Assembly (NCBI RefSeq): GCF_004116495.1 | Contig: NZ_PDKC01000001.1 | Coordinates: 1 to 64,000, forward strand | Direction of reading: 5' to 3' | Length of the DNA stretch: 64,000 nucleotides | Source: Arcobacter sp. CECT 8985 | Lineage (GTDB): Bacteria; Campylobacterota; Campylobacteria; Campylobacterales; Arcobacteraceae | Part shown: one piece after another, positions 7,452 to 16,027 of the stretch | Layout: each line of letters starts with the position of its first letter | Position numbering within the stretch: the first letter of the stretch is position 1 | Made by a program: the position numbers and the translations under genes | The notes under the pieces: model-generated | What the model saw: the letters and a program-made list of their open reading frames with translations, nothing else | The model's database searches: none | Told to the model about the DNA's origin: nothing

Positions 7452-8552
7452 CTAAAAGTTCTTAATCAAGTCCATATAAACATCAGCTAAGCCCTCTACT
7501 TCTTTAACTGTTGTTCTTTCCCCTACACTATGAATAGTATCATTTATAACACCAAATTCAATAGCTTCTATTCCAAATGCTCCGAAATATCTAGCATCAC
7601 TTGTTCCACCTGCTGTTGAGTGTTTTGTAGTTACGTTAAGGATTTTTTCAATAGAGTTTTCCATAGCTTTTACCACTTTTGATTCTTTATTTGTTACAAA
7701 AGGAAATGAGCCTTGTGTAGTTCTAAAGTCATACTCTAAACCTTCTAAGTTTTTATGTATGAAGTTTTCTACATCTTCTCTTTTTGTATTTGTTGAGTTT
7801 CTTACATTGAACATAAGTTTTAAATCTGGTGGTGTTACATTTGTTACTTGCATTCCACCTCTAATATCTGTGATTACCATCTTGCTTGGTGCAAAATATT
7901 CATCACCATTATCAAGATTATGTCCTGCTAGTTTTGGTAAAATTTCTGCAAAATTGTGTACTGGATTTATACATTTTTCTGGATATGCTGCGTGACCTTG
8001 CTTACCTTTTATAGTGATATATCCGTTTATACTTCCTCTTCGCCCTACTTTAATAGCATCACCAAAAACATCTTCACAAGTAGGTTCTGCAACTACTGCA
8101 TATTGAGGAATAAAATCTATCTCTTTTAAGTGTTCAAGCATTTTGATAGTTCCATAAGTTCCTTCGCCCTCTTCGTCACTTGTCATCAAAATACTTAGCG
8201 TTCCATCAAAATCAACGGCGTGTTTACAAGCATATAAAAAAGCAGCATCTCCACTTTTCATATCTTGTGTTCCACGTGCTGTAATTACTCCATCTATAAT
8301 ATCAGCAGCAAAAGGATCAACATCCCATCCTTCACCTACTGGAACTACATCAATATGTCCGGCAAAACATAAGTGTTGCTTTTTGTCATTGAATTTTTTA
8401 TAAAAAAATCTATTTTTTACACCTTCCATATCAACTTTGATACAATTCCAAGTATCTCCAAGATACTCCTCAATAAAATCAAAAGCTCCATCATCATCTG
8501 GTGTAAGCGATTTAAATCGTAATAATTTTTGAAATAACTCTATAACTGTCAA
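7452..8552 (-). CDS. dapE: Succinyl-diaminopimelate desuccinylase
   Basis: A 366-aa M20-family zinc metallohydrolase that removes succinate from N-succinyl-LL-diaminopimelate in lysine and peptidoglycan-precursor synthesis. Diagnostic motifs: FAGHIDVVPVGEGW (metal-binding His and Asp), ARGTQDMKSG, TSDEEGEGTYGT (the catalytic Glu pair), VAEPTCEDVFG, and near the C-terminus GGTSDARYFGAFGIEAIEFG with the last metal ligand His in NDTIHSVGE. The length is normal for bacterial DapE. It is the upstream neighbour of the ORF6N cassette but has no functional link to it. The TSUP transporter lies upstream, 35 nt away, on the same strand. Confidence 0.96.
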   Translation of the reverse strand: MTVIELFQKLLRFKSLTPDDDGAFDFIEEYLGDTWNCIKVDMEGVKNRFFYKKFNDKKQHLCFAGHIDVVPVGEGWDVDPFAADIIDGVITARGTQDMKSGDAAFLYACKHAVDFDGTLSILMTSDEEGEGTYGTIKMLEHLKEIDFIPQYAVVAEPTCEDVFGDAIKVGRRGSINGYITIKGKQGHAAYPEKCINPVHNFAEILPKLAGHNLDNGDEYFAPSKMVITDIRGGMQVTNVTPPDLKLMFNVRNSTNTKREDVENFIHKNLEGLEYDFRTTQGSFPFVTNKESKVVKAMENSIEKILNVTTKHSTAGGTSDARYFGAFGIEAIEFGVINDTIHSVGERTTVKEVEGLADVYMDLIKNF

Positions 8553-8587
8553 ATCCTCTCCTTTTATCTGCGCAATTCTATCAAATA

Positions 8588-9391
8588 CTAGATAAAAGAA
8601 AAAAGCATTTTAACACTTAAAGATACTAAAAGTAGAGAAAAAACTCTTTTTACAATCCCAACAGGTAAACTATGAGCAAGTTTTACTCCAATTGGTGCAG
8701 TAAAATAACTACAAATTGCAACAAAGAAAAAAGCTGGTAGTGAAACATATCCTAAAGTATAATTTGATAAATCTGTGTTACTCCAGCCATTTATAATAAA
8801 TCCTATTGTTCCACTAACAGCTATAGGAAAACCTATCGAAGCACTTGTTCCTATTGCTTTTCGAATATCAACATTTTGCCAAATAAGATATGGAACAGTC
8901 AAAGAACCACCACCTATTGAAACCATTGCAGAGATTGCACCAATAATTGTTCCTGCAGTGAATTGACCCTTTGAATCAAGAAGTTTTCTGCTTGGTTTTG
9001 GTTTTTTATTTATAAACATTTGAATTGATACATATGCCATAAATATGGAAAAGAAAATAGCTAAATAAAATGAGCTTAGAAGTGAAGCTAAAAAAGTAGC
9101 CAAAAAAGTACCTATGATTATTCCTGGAGTCATCATTTTAAATACACTCCAAAGAACAGCACCTTTTTTATGATGTGCTCTAAAACTTGAGAATGAAGTA
9201 ACAATAATTGTAGCCATTGATGTTCCAAGAGCTAAATGGATTATATTTTCAGAATCCATTCCTTGCATTGCAAAAATTGTAACAAGAGAAGGCACGATAA
9301 TACCTCCTCCACCAATTCCAAGAAGTCCTGCTGCGATGCCAACAAAACAACCAAGAAGAATATAAAGTAAAAGTGATTCAATTCCTATCAT
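8588..9391 (-). CDS. TSUP family sulfite/sulfonate-type permease (TauE/SafE)
   Basis: A 267-aa inner-membrane protein with about eight hydrophobic helices in two repeats. Each half carries the family glycine-rich motif: GLLGIGGGGIIVPSL near residue 25 and AMVSIGGGSLTVPYL near residue 155. TSUP proteins are thought to export or import sulfur-containing organic anions or sulfite. It lies directly downstream of a YeiH-type exporter gene (48-nt gap) that is divergent from a LysR regulator, so the pair may handle a toxic sulfur compound. The substrate is not determined by sequence. Confidence 0.88.
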   Translation of the reverse strand: MIGIESLLLYILLGCFVGIAAGLLGIGGGGIIVPSLVTIFAMQGMDSENIIHLALGTSMATIIVTSFSSFRAHHKKGAVLWSVFKMMTPGIIIGTFLATFLASLLSSFYLAIFFSIFMAYVSIQMFINKKPKPSRKLLDSKGQFTAGTIIGAISAMVSIGGGSLTVPYLIWQNVDIRKAIGTSASIGFPIAVSGTIGFIINGWSNTDLSNYTLGYVSLPAFFFVAICSYFTAPIGVKLAHSLPVGIVKRVFSLLLVSLSVKMLFSFI

Positions 9392-9439
9392 AATTAGTCC
9401 TGTAAATTATAAAGAAATTTTATCACTTCGTTTCTTACA

Positions 9440-10474
9440 TTATGCTACAACTGCATTAGCAAATTTTACAATATAAAAACCACCGACCATTAACCATGCA
9501 AAAAGAATAATTGCTAAATATACAGGTTTTGCTCCAACATTTTTAAATTTATCAATGCTTGTTTCCATACCAAGTGCTGACATTGCCATTGTTAATGCAA
9601 AAGTATCTAAACTATTGATTGTAGATACTGCTTCTTGAGGTAAAAAACTAAAAGAATTAAAACCAACAACTACAATAAACATAACTGCAAACCATGGTAT
9701 TGTAATTTTTGATGCTTTATTTTTAGTTTTATCTTTTACGCTTTTTGCTAACCAAATTGATAAGAAAATTAAAAATGGTGCAATCATCATCACTCTTATC
9801 ATTTTTACAACAATAGCATTTGAACTTGCAACAGGTCCAACTGCATTACCTGCAGCAACAACATGTGCAACTTCATGTATAGTTCCACCAATATATATTC
9901 CCATTGATGCTTCATCTAAAGGAATAAAACCAGCTTTAAATAAAAATGGATATAAAAACATTGCAATTGTTCCAAATAGTACAACAGTTGATACTGCAAT
10001 TGCACTTTTGTATGGTTTTGCATTGATTACAGGTTCTGTTGCTAAAACTGCTGCAGCACCACAAATAGAGCTACCTGCTGTTGTTAAGATAGTTGTATCT
10101 CTATCAAGTTTAAGTATTTTTGTTCCAACTATATAACCAATAATAAAAGTTAATGATACTATTAATGCACTAACTAAAATACCTCTTAATCCAACTGTTT
10201 CAATACTTTGAAATGTAAGTCTAAACCCATAAAAAACGATACCAGTTCTTAAAATTGTTTTAGTAGAAAATATTATTCCTGGTTGCCACTCTTTAGGTAA
10301 TTTATTTCTTAATGTATTTGCATATATCATCCCTAAAACAATACCAATAATTAAGGGACTTATTCCTATAGATTTAAATACGTGAAAATCAGAAAGAAAA
10401 GTTGCAGCACATGAAAATAAGGCTACAAATAAAATACCACTTAAAGTATTTGCTCTATTATCTTTTGTAAACAT
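9440..10474 (-). CDS. YeiH/UPF0324 family putative sulfate or sulfite exporter
   Basis: A 344-aa inner-membrane protein with about ten transmembrane helices. Family landmarks are GIVFYGFRLTFQSI, TTAGSSICGAAAVLATEPVI (the conserved SICG motif) and GGTIHEVAHVVAAGNAVG (the HEV-H pocket motif). It is transcribed divergently from a LysR-type gene, the same arrangement as yeiH and yeiE in Escherichia coli, where YeiE responds to sulfite. The TSUP gene follows it. I infer a sulfite-detoxification module; the transported ion is not proven. Confidence 0.87.
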   Translation of the reverse strand: MFTKDNRANTLSGILFVALFSCAATFLSDFHVFKSIGISPLIIGIVLGMIYANTLRNKLPKEWQPGIIFSTKTILRTGIVFYGFRLTFQSIETVGLRGILVSALIVSLTFIIGYIVGTKILKLDRDTTILTTAGSSICGAAAVLATEPVINAKPYKSAIAVSTVVLFGTIAMFLYPFLFKAGFIPLDEASMGIYIGGTIHEVAHVVAAGNAVGPVASSNAIVVKMIRVMMIAPFLIFLSIWLAKSVKDKTKNKASKITIPWFAVMFIVVVGFNSFSFLPQEAVSTINSLDTFALTMAMSALGMETSIDKFKNVGAKPVYLAIILFAWLMVGGFYIVKFANAVVA

Positions 10475-10579
10475 ATTAGTCCTTCTTTAAATATGAATTG
10501 AAGTATAGCACTCTGCTTTTAATTTGTAAAATATATTATTTTTATTATAATAATAAATATTTTTAATAAGGAGTATATT

Positions 10580-11464
10580 TTGACACTTAAAGAACTTAAC
10601 TTTTTTTATAAATTATGTGAAAACCCATCAGTTGGTCAAGTGGCTAAACAGATGAATATCAGCCAATCAGCAGTATCGTTAGCTATCAAATCACTTGAAA
10701 ATGACTTAGAAGAAGTGTTATTTGATAGAGTAGGAAAAAAATTAATATTAAATGAAAGAGGAAGATATTTCAAAAATATGACACATGAACATTTTTTATA
10801 TCTATATGATTCTAAAAATATATTCCAAAAAAACAAAATTGCTGGTACTTTAAATATTGCAGCTAGTAAAACAATTGCAAACTTTATAATGCCAAATATT
10901 TATTTTAAATTTTTATCAAAATATAAAAATGTATCATTAAATATAAATTCAGTAAACTCTTCAATAATTATAAACAAAATATTAAATGGGGAGTTAGATA
11001 TAGGTCTTATTGAAGCACCGTGTGACAATGCAAATATAATAAAAGAAAAGATAATTGAAGATGAACTTATAATTGTAACAAGTGATAAAGATGCTAAAAA
11101 AGAAGCTTATATCGATACAATAAATAAAAAATGGATATTAAGAGAGAGTGGCTCAGGAACAAGAGATACTTTTATAAAAAGATTAGGCAATTTAGCAAAT
11201 AACTTAGATATTTTTATGGAACTTTATGAATTTGATGAAATAAAAAAAATTTTAGTAAAAAATAAAGATACGGTAACTGCTATTTCAAAAGTTGCAGTAG
11301 AAGAAGAGTTAAGAAATAAAACACTTTTTCAGATCAAATTAATAAACATAGATTTTAAAAGAGAGTTTCATTTAATTTATCACAAAAGCAAGACTACAAA
11401 TTTTCTTTTTTCAACATTTAAAAAATTTATTTTAGCTGAGATAGTTAATAATAAATTCAAATAG
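10580..11464 (+). CDS. LysR family transcriptional regulator (YeiE/CysB-like position)
   Basis: A 294-aa LysR-type regulator. The N-terminal winged helix (residues 1-60) shows VAKQMNISQSAVSLAIKSLE. A periplasmic-binding-like effector domain follows from about residue 90 (SSIIINKILNGELDIGLIEAP). Translation starts at a TTG codon with AAGGAG 6 nt upstream; no ATG fits better. It is divergent from the YeiH-type exporter across 105 nt of very AT-rich DNA, the usual place for a LysR box, and likely controls that exporter. A hairpin ends the gene. Confidence 0.9.
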   Translation: MTLKELNFFYKLCENPSVGQVAKQMNISQSAVSLAIKSLENDLEEVLFDRVGKKLILNERGRYFKNMTHEHFLYLYDSKNIFQKNKIAGTLNIAASKTIANFIMPNIYFKFLSKYKNVSLNINSVNSSIIINKILNGELDIGLIEAPCDNANIIKEKIIEDELIIVTSDKDAKKEAYIDTINKKWILRESGSGTRDTFIKRLGNLANNLDIFMELYEFDEIKKILVKNKDTVTAISKVAVEEELRNKTLFQIKLINIDFKREFHLIYHKSKTTNFLFSTFKKFILAEIVNNKFK

Positions 11465-11473
11465 ACATTATAA

Positions 11474-11495
11474 ATATCACATTTTTATGTGATAT
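11474..11495 (+). terminator. Hairpin after the LysR gene overlapping a -10 box
   Basis: A 9-bp perfect stem ATATCACAT / ATGTGATAT with a 4-nt loop, just past the LysR stop. The right arm runs into TATAAT (11493-11498), a likely -10 box for the DUF748 gene whose ATG is at 11522. There is no long T-run. Confidence 0.45.
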
Positions 11496-11521
11496 AATTT
11501 ATATAAATAAAAGGATTATTT

Positions 11522-14398
11522 ATGAAAAATAAAAAACTACTTATTATTCTTTTTTCAATTTTGTCTATCTATTCAATTATTGGTTTTATTGCTATTCCAA
11601 TGATTTTAAAGCCTAAACTTATTGAAATTATAAATCAAAATATTACAAAAAAAGCAACTCTAGAAAAAATTAGATTTAACCCTTTTACTTTTCATGTTAC
11701 ATTAAGAAATTTTAAGATTAAAGACAAAGATAAAACTATCATATCATTTGGTAAACTTTATGTAGATTTTTCTTTGTTTAAATCAATTGATAAAAAGCAC
11801 ATAAGATTTGCATATATTGAGCTTGAAGATCCAGTAATCAACATAATAGAAAATGAAGACTCAAAAATAAATATAATCAATATGATAAAAACAACTTCTA
11901 AAAAACAAAAAGAAACAAATACTAAAGATGATAATTCAAATATTATAAATTTTCTAATTTCAAAGACAGAACTAGAAAATGCAACAATAAACTATACAAA
12001 ACTTAGTAAAACAGAACCATTTTCAATAAAATTAAAAAATCTAAATTACATTTTATATGACTTAGGTAGTTTTAAAAATATGACAGCTTCTCAAACTTTG
12101 CATACAATAATAAATGAAAATACATCTTTAGATATGAAAGGTGGATTTAGATTAACTCCATTACAAATCTATGGAAATATTAGTTTAAAACAGTTAAAAC
12201 CATATGAAATACTTCCATATAAAAAAAACATGTTAAATTTTCAAATAAATAAAGATGCAAATATAGATTTAAATCTTGGATATCAAGTTAATATGAACAA
12301 AGAACTAAAAGTTAAAATCCAAAAACTAAATTTAGATGTAAAAAATATAAATATTACTCAAAATAATAAATCACAAATTAAATTAAAAAATTTCAATCTA
12401 AAAAATTTAGCACTTTATTATCCACAACAAAAAGTAAATATAAATAGTGTAAATCTTAATGATTTTTATTCAAATGTAATCATTAATAAAGATAAATCAA
12501 TTAATCTTCAAACTTTAGTAAAAGAACAAGAAAGTAAACTAAAAAAGAAAAAAGAAACAACAACAACAAAAACAAAACCTTGGAATATAAATATTAAAAA
12601 TATTAATCTTAATAATACAAATTTGGCGTATTCAAATAAAATAAGTAGTGATAATCTAGAAATTGCCAATTTAAATATAAATACTAAAAATCTAGAATTT
12701 AAAAATAATAACTTGTATCTAAAATCATTTAATATTAAAGATCCTAAAATTACATATAAAAATAAAAAAAACTTACTTTATGCTACTATAGATAAAGCAA
12801 ACTTAGACATTAACAACTTCAATTTTAAAAATAATAATATATACTTAGATAAAGCATTTTTAAACAACAAAAGTCTAAATTTTAATGATAAAAAAAATCA
12901 TCTAAAAGCAAATATATCAAATCTAAACATTTCTGCAAATAATATATCTAAACAAAACAATGATATTGATATAAAACAACTAACTTTAAATAAAAAATTC
13001 TTTGCATTTATTGATAAAAATAAAAATCAATTTCAAGCTAAAAACTTAAATGTTATAGTTAAAAATCTTGCTTATAAAAACAATATTCTTTCTTTAAAAG
13101 AATCAATTGTTAAAAATCCTTATGTATCAATATCACTTGCAAAAAAAGATAATACAAAACAAACTAATAACAAAACAAAAAAAGACTCTACACAAGTTAC
13201 TAAAAAAGATTCAAAAGAGGGTCTAGTATTAAACTTAGGACCAATGAAAATATCAAATGCTAAGTTGCTTTTTGAAGATAAAAACTTGCCAATTCCATTT
13301 AAAACATTGATTTCAAAATTAAATGGAGCATTTAGTGAACTTAATTCATCAAATCTAAAACCAGCAACTTTTAATGTCGAAGGAAAAGTTAATAAGTATG
13401 GTTATACAAAAATAACAGGTTTAATAAATGAACAAAATATCAAAGAGCTTACAGATGTAAATATGATATTTAAAAATATTGCAATCAAAAATTTTACACC
13501 ATATTCTAGCAAATTCGTAGGTAGAGAGATTGCAAATGGTAAGTTGGATTTAGATTTAAAATATAACATCAAAAAATCTAATTTAAAAGCAAAAAATAAA
13601 ATCATAATAAGTAATATAAGATTAGGTAAAGAAGTAAAAAGTAAAGACGCAGTATCTTTACCACTTGAACTTGCAATTGCGCTACTTGAAAACAAAGATG
13701 GTGTAATTGATTTAGATATTCCAATTACAGGAAATGTAGATGATCCTCAGTTTGCAATTGCACCTATTGTGTGGCATGCTTTTACAAACTTAATAATCAA
13801 AGCGGTAAGTTCACCTTTTAATTTATTAGCTTCATTACTTGGTATAGAACCAGATAAAATAAAATCAATCGATTTTATTTTTGCTGAGCATAGACTTCTT
13901 GACTCAGAAAAAGAAGCATTAGATAATATTGCAAAAATATTAATAAAAAGACCAAATCTTGCAATAAAAATAAACCCAGCAATTACAAAAGAAGATAAAG
14001 CTAAATTACAAGAATTAAAAGCAGAAAAATTAATCAATGATAAAATGAAAAATTCCGTTGAAAAAAACAAATATCAAGTAGCTCTTGAAAGTATTTATTT
14101 ATCATATAAAGACTCAAAAAATTTAGATGAAATAAAAAAACTATTCATTAACGATGATGAAAAATTAGATATAACAGAATATCTAAAATATCTAAAAAAT
14201 AAAATCTCTTTAAAACAAAACATAACAAAGGAATCTATACAAGAACTTACAAATGCTAGAATAAAAAATATAAAAGATTATCTAATAATTGGCAAAAAAA
14301 TATCAAATAATAAGATAATTATTGAAAAACAAAAAACAAATGATACAAATAAAAACTTTACAAAATATGAACTTGAAGTTAGTGTTGCTAAGAAGTAA
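11522..14398 (+). CDS. DUF748 / AsmA-like envelope protein
   Basis: A 958-aa protein with one N-terminal transmembrane anchor (residues about 5-28), followed by a long periplasmic region rich in Asn, Lys and Leu with short beta-strand repeats (NLNIxxKNLxFKNNNLYLK-type units). This is the hallmark of AsmA-like/DUF748 proteins. The C-terminal third contains the conserved KLDLDLKYNIKKS, GVIDLDIPITGNVDDPQF and VWHAFTNLIIKAVSSPFNLL segments. AsmA-family proteins are linked to phospholipid transport or outer-membrane homeostasis in Gram-negative bacteria. A TATAAT box lies upstream and AAGGA precedes the ATG. The composition is even more AT-rich than its neighbours, as expected for a lysine/asparagine-rich protein. 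Confidence 0.88.
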   Translation: MKNKKLLIILFSILSIYSIIGFIAIPMILKPKLIEIINQNITKKATLEKIRFNPFTFHVTLRNFKIKDKDKTIISFGKLYVDFSLFKSIDKKHIRFAYIELEDPVINIIENEDSKINIINMIKTTSKKQKETNTKDDNSNIINFLISKTELENATINYTKLSKTEPFSIKLKNLNYILYDLGSFKNMTASQTLHTIINENTSLDMKGGFRLTPLQIYGNISLKQLKPYEILPYKKNMLNFQINKDANIDLNLGYQVNMNKELKVKIQKLNLDVKNINITQNNKSQIKLKNFNLKNLALYYPQQKVNINSVNLNDFYSNVIINKDKSINLQTLVKEQESKLKKKKETTTTKTKPWNINIKNINLNNTNLAYSNKISSDNLEIANLNINTKNLEFKNNNLYLKSFNIKDPKITYKNKKNLLYATIDKANLDINNFNFKNNNIYLDKAFLNNKSLNFNDKKNHLKANISNLNISANNISKQNNDIDIKQLTLNKKFFAFIDKNKNQFQAKNLNVIVKNLAYKNNILSLKESIVKNPYVSISLAKKDNTKQTNNKTKKDSTQVTKKDSKEGLVLNLGPMKISNAKLLFEDKNLPIPFKTLISKLNGAFSELNSSNLKPATFNVEGKVNKYGYTKITGLINEQNIKELTDVNMIFKNIAIKNFTPYSSKFVGREIANGKLDLDLKYNIKKSNLKAKNKIIISNIRLGKEVKSKDAVSLPLELAIALLENKDGVIDLDIPITGNVDDPQFAIAPIVWHAFTNLIIKAVSSPFNLLASLLGIEPDKIKSIDFIFAEHRLLDSEKEALDNIAKILIKRPNLAIKINPAITKEDKAKLQELKAEKLINDKMKNSVEKNKYQVALESIYLSYKDSKNLDEIKKLFINDDEKLDITEYLKYLKNKISLKQNITKESIQELTNARIKNIKDYLIIGKKISNNKIIIEKQKTNDTNKNFTKYELEVSVAKK

Positions 14399-14425
14399 AA
14401 ATTGCTAGAATTATAATTTTTACTT
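14393..14425 (+). terminator. Hairpin at the end of the DUF748 gene
   Basis: An 11-bp perfect stem AAGTAAAAATT / AATTTTTACTT with an 11-nt loop overlapping the stop codon. It is AT-only apart from two G-C pairs and is not followed by a clear T-run, so it is a moderate terminator candidate. Confidence 0.4.
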
Positions 14426-14509
14426 ATTTATGTATTATTTGATTGACTTATATTATTTTTTAGGTTATTATTCTAAATCGCTTTTATAATATCTATTATA
14501 AGGAAGTTT

Positions 14510-15061
14510 ATGAATAAAATTTTATATATATTTATTGCATTATTTATAAGTGCAATATCATATGGAGTATATAAAGAAGTTACTAAAGTAAAAACAAAAA
14601 TTATAAGATTAGATTGCCAAAAGAAAACCACTACGTTTGAAAAATTATATGATAATCAACAATTAAAAAAAGCCCAAAAATTACTTTTTAATAATTCATA
14701 TAACTTAATTACACAAATAGAATATTCAAAATATATGAAAAGCAAGTTAATAAATCATTTTTCAAAAGATAATTTTATAAAAATCATAAATAATTCAATA
14801 AAAGAACAAATAAAATCTCAAAAAAAACCAACTGAACAAAAGCTTACGATTAAAGCATATTTATATGAAAATGATAAAAAAGATATAAATAAAAAAAGTG
14901 CCAAATCAAAACTTTTTGAAGGATATGTACTTATTGAATTTATCTTAAATAATAAAACATTATATAAAATTCAAACTGATTATATGAATAATAGTTCAAC
15001 GGATATAAAACAAAGAATTGATTGTGCTATTAAGTCATTTATCACGTTAAATAGTCATTGA
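14510..15061 (+). CDS. Small anchored or secreted protein, unknown function
   Basis: I do not recognise this 183-aa protein. It begins with a hydrophobic helix (residues 4-21, ILYIFIALFISAISYGVY) that is either a signal peptide or a membrane anchor, followed by a lysine-rich extracytoplasmic region. One Cys lies soon after the anchor (LDCQKK) and one near the C-terminus (RIDCAIKSF), which could pair as a disulfide in the periplasm. AAGGAAG precedes the ATG. It follows the DUF748 gene by 111 nt on the same strand, and could serve the same envelope process, but no domain supports that. It converges with the MscS gene. Confidence 0.7.
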   Translation: MNKILYIFIALFISAISYGVYKEVTKVKTKIIRLDCQKKTTTFEKLYDNQQLKKAQKLLFNNSYNLITQIEYSKYMKSKLINHFSKDNFIKIINNSIKEQIKSQKKPTEQKLTIKAYLYENDKKDINKKSAKSKLFEGYVLIEFILNNKTLYKIQTDYMNNSSTDIKQRIDCAIKSFITLNSH

Positions 15062-15065
15062 ACTT

Positions 15066-15887
15066 TTAATCTTTTTTTATTAAATTATATGTAGGGAAAG
15101 GAATACTAATATTATGCTTTTTGAAAGCTTCATAAATAGCTAAGTTTACTTTATATTGTGTTTCAAAATATACTTTTGTATAAACCCAATATCTAACTTC
15201 AATATTAATAGAAAAATCACCAAACTCTTTGATTCCTATTTGTGCTTTTGCTTCTTGAGAAACATCATCTTTAAAATCATTTAATACTTTTGTTATTACT
15301 TCAATTGCTTCTTTTGGATCACAAGAATAATCAATTCCTACAACACTTTCAACAACTCTATATTCAAAAGAATTTACTAAAACTTCACCAATAATATGTT
15401 TGTTTGGAATTGTTATAATCTCACCATCTTCTGTTGAAAGAACTGTATATGCAAGTTTAATTTCTTCTACAACACCACTAACACCCTCAACACTTATTGT
15501 ATTTCCAACAACAAATGTTCTTCCAATTATTATAGAAATACCTGCTCCATAATTTGACAAAGTTCCTTGCAAGGCTAATCCAGCTCCAAGTGATGCAGCA
15601 CCAATACCTGCAATAAATGGAGTTAATGTAATACCTAATTTTCCAACTGCAATTATTGTAACACCTATAATCAAACCAAATTTAACTATATTTACAATAA
15701 ATTTAGTCAATGTCACATCAAGATCATTTCTTTTACACAAAGAATCAACTGCATTTGAAATTTTAATTGAGAAAAACCATCCAATAACAAATACAATAAT
15801 TGCACCAAGTATTTGAAAACTATAATTAACAAAAAATTCAATAATTATATTATAAAACTGTTGCAAACTTTGTAATTGTTGTTCCAT
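15066..15887 (-). CDS. MscS-type mechanosensitive ion channel (small)
   Basis: A 273-aa inner-membrane channel of near-minimal MscS size. It has three transmembrane segments (about residues 15-40, 60-85 and 88-112). The third is the pore helix, rich in Gly and Ala: GIGAASLGAGLALQGTLSNYGAG. A soluble beta domain follows (VGNTISVEGVSGVVEEI... ITIPNKHIIGEVLVN), then the C-terminal alpha/beta cage. It opens under membrane tension to release solutes during osmotic downshock. A second, larger MscS-like protein is encoded at 33473-35149. The gene converges with the anchored-protein gene, only 4 nt apart. Confidence 0.93.
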   Translation of the reverse strand: MEQQLQSLQQFYNIIIEFFVNYSFQILGAIIVFVIGWFFSIKISNAVDSLCKRNDLDVTLTKFIVNIVKFGLIIGVTIIAVGKLGITLTPFIAGIGAASLGAGLALQGTLSNYGAGISIIIGRTFVVGNTISVEGVSGVVEEIKLAYTVLSTEDGEIITIPNKHIIGEVLVNSFEYRVVESVVGIDYSCDPKEAIEVITKVLNDFKDDVSQEAKAQIGIKEFGDFSINIEVRYWVYTKVYFETQYKVNLAIYEAFKKHNISIPFPTYNLIKKD

Positions 15888-15919
15888 TATTTTTCCTTAC
15901 AATTAAAATACTTTTATGC

Positions 15920-15944
15920 CACATCCATTATAAAAAAGGATGTG
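15920..15944. other. Hairpin between the ankyrin operon and mscS
   Basis: A 7-bp perfect stem CACATCC / GGATGTG with an 11-nt loop, about 85 nt past the end of the last ankyrin gene and 33 nt before the mscS start. It could end the ankyrin operon or form in the mscS leader; no T-run decides it. Confidence 0.35.
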
Positions 15945-16027
15945 ATAAAGTATATCTTTTTATCCATAAGATTTAAATTTAATAGACACTTTATAAGCAG
16001 TAATAAAATATAATAATCATTAAAAAA

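Noticed and set aside
11474-11495. A CRP-type binding site
   Set aside because: The half-sites are in the opposite order (TCACA..TGTGA instead of TGTGA..TCACA), and the palindrome is better explained as a hairpin after the LysR gene.
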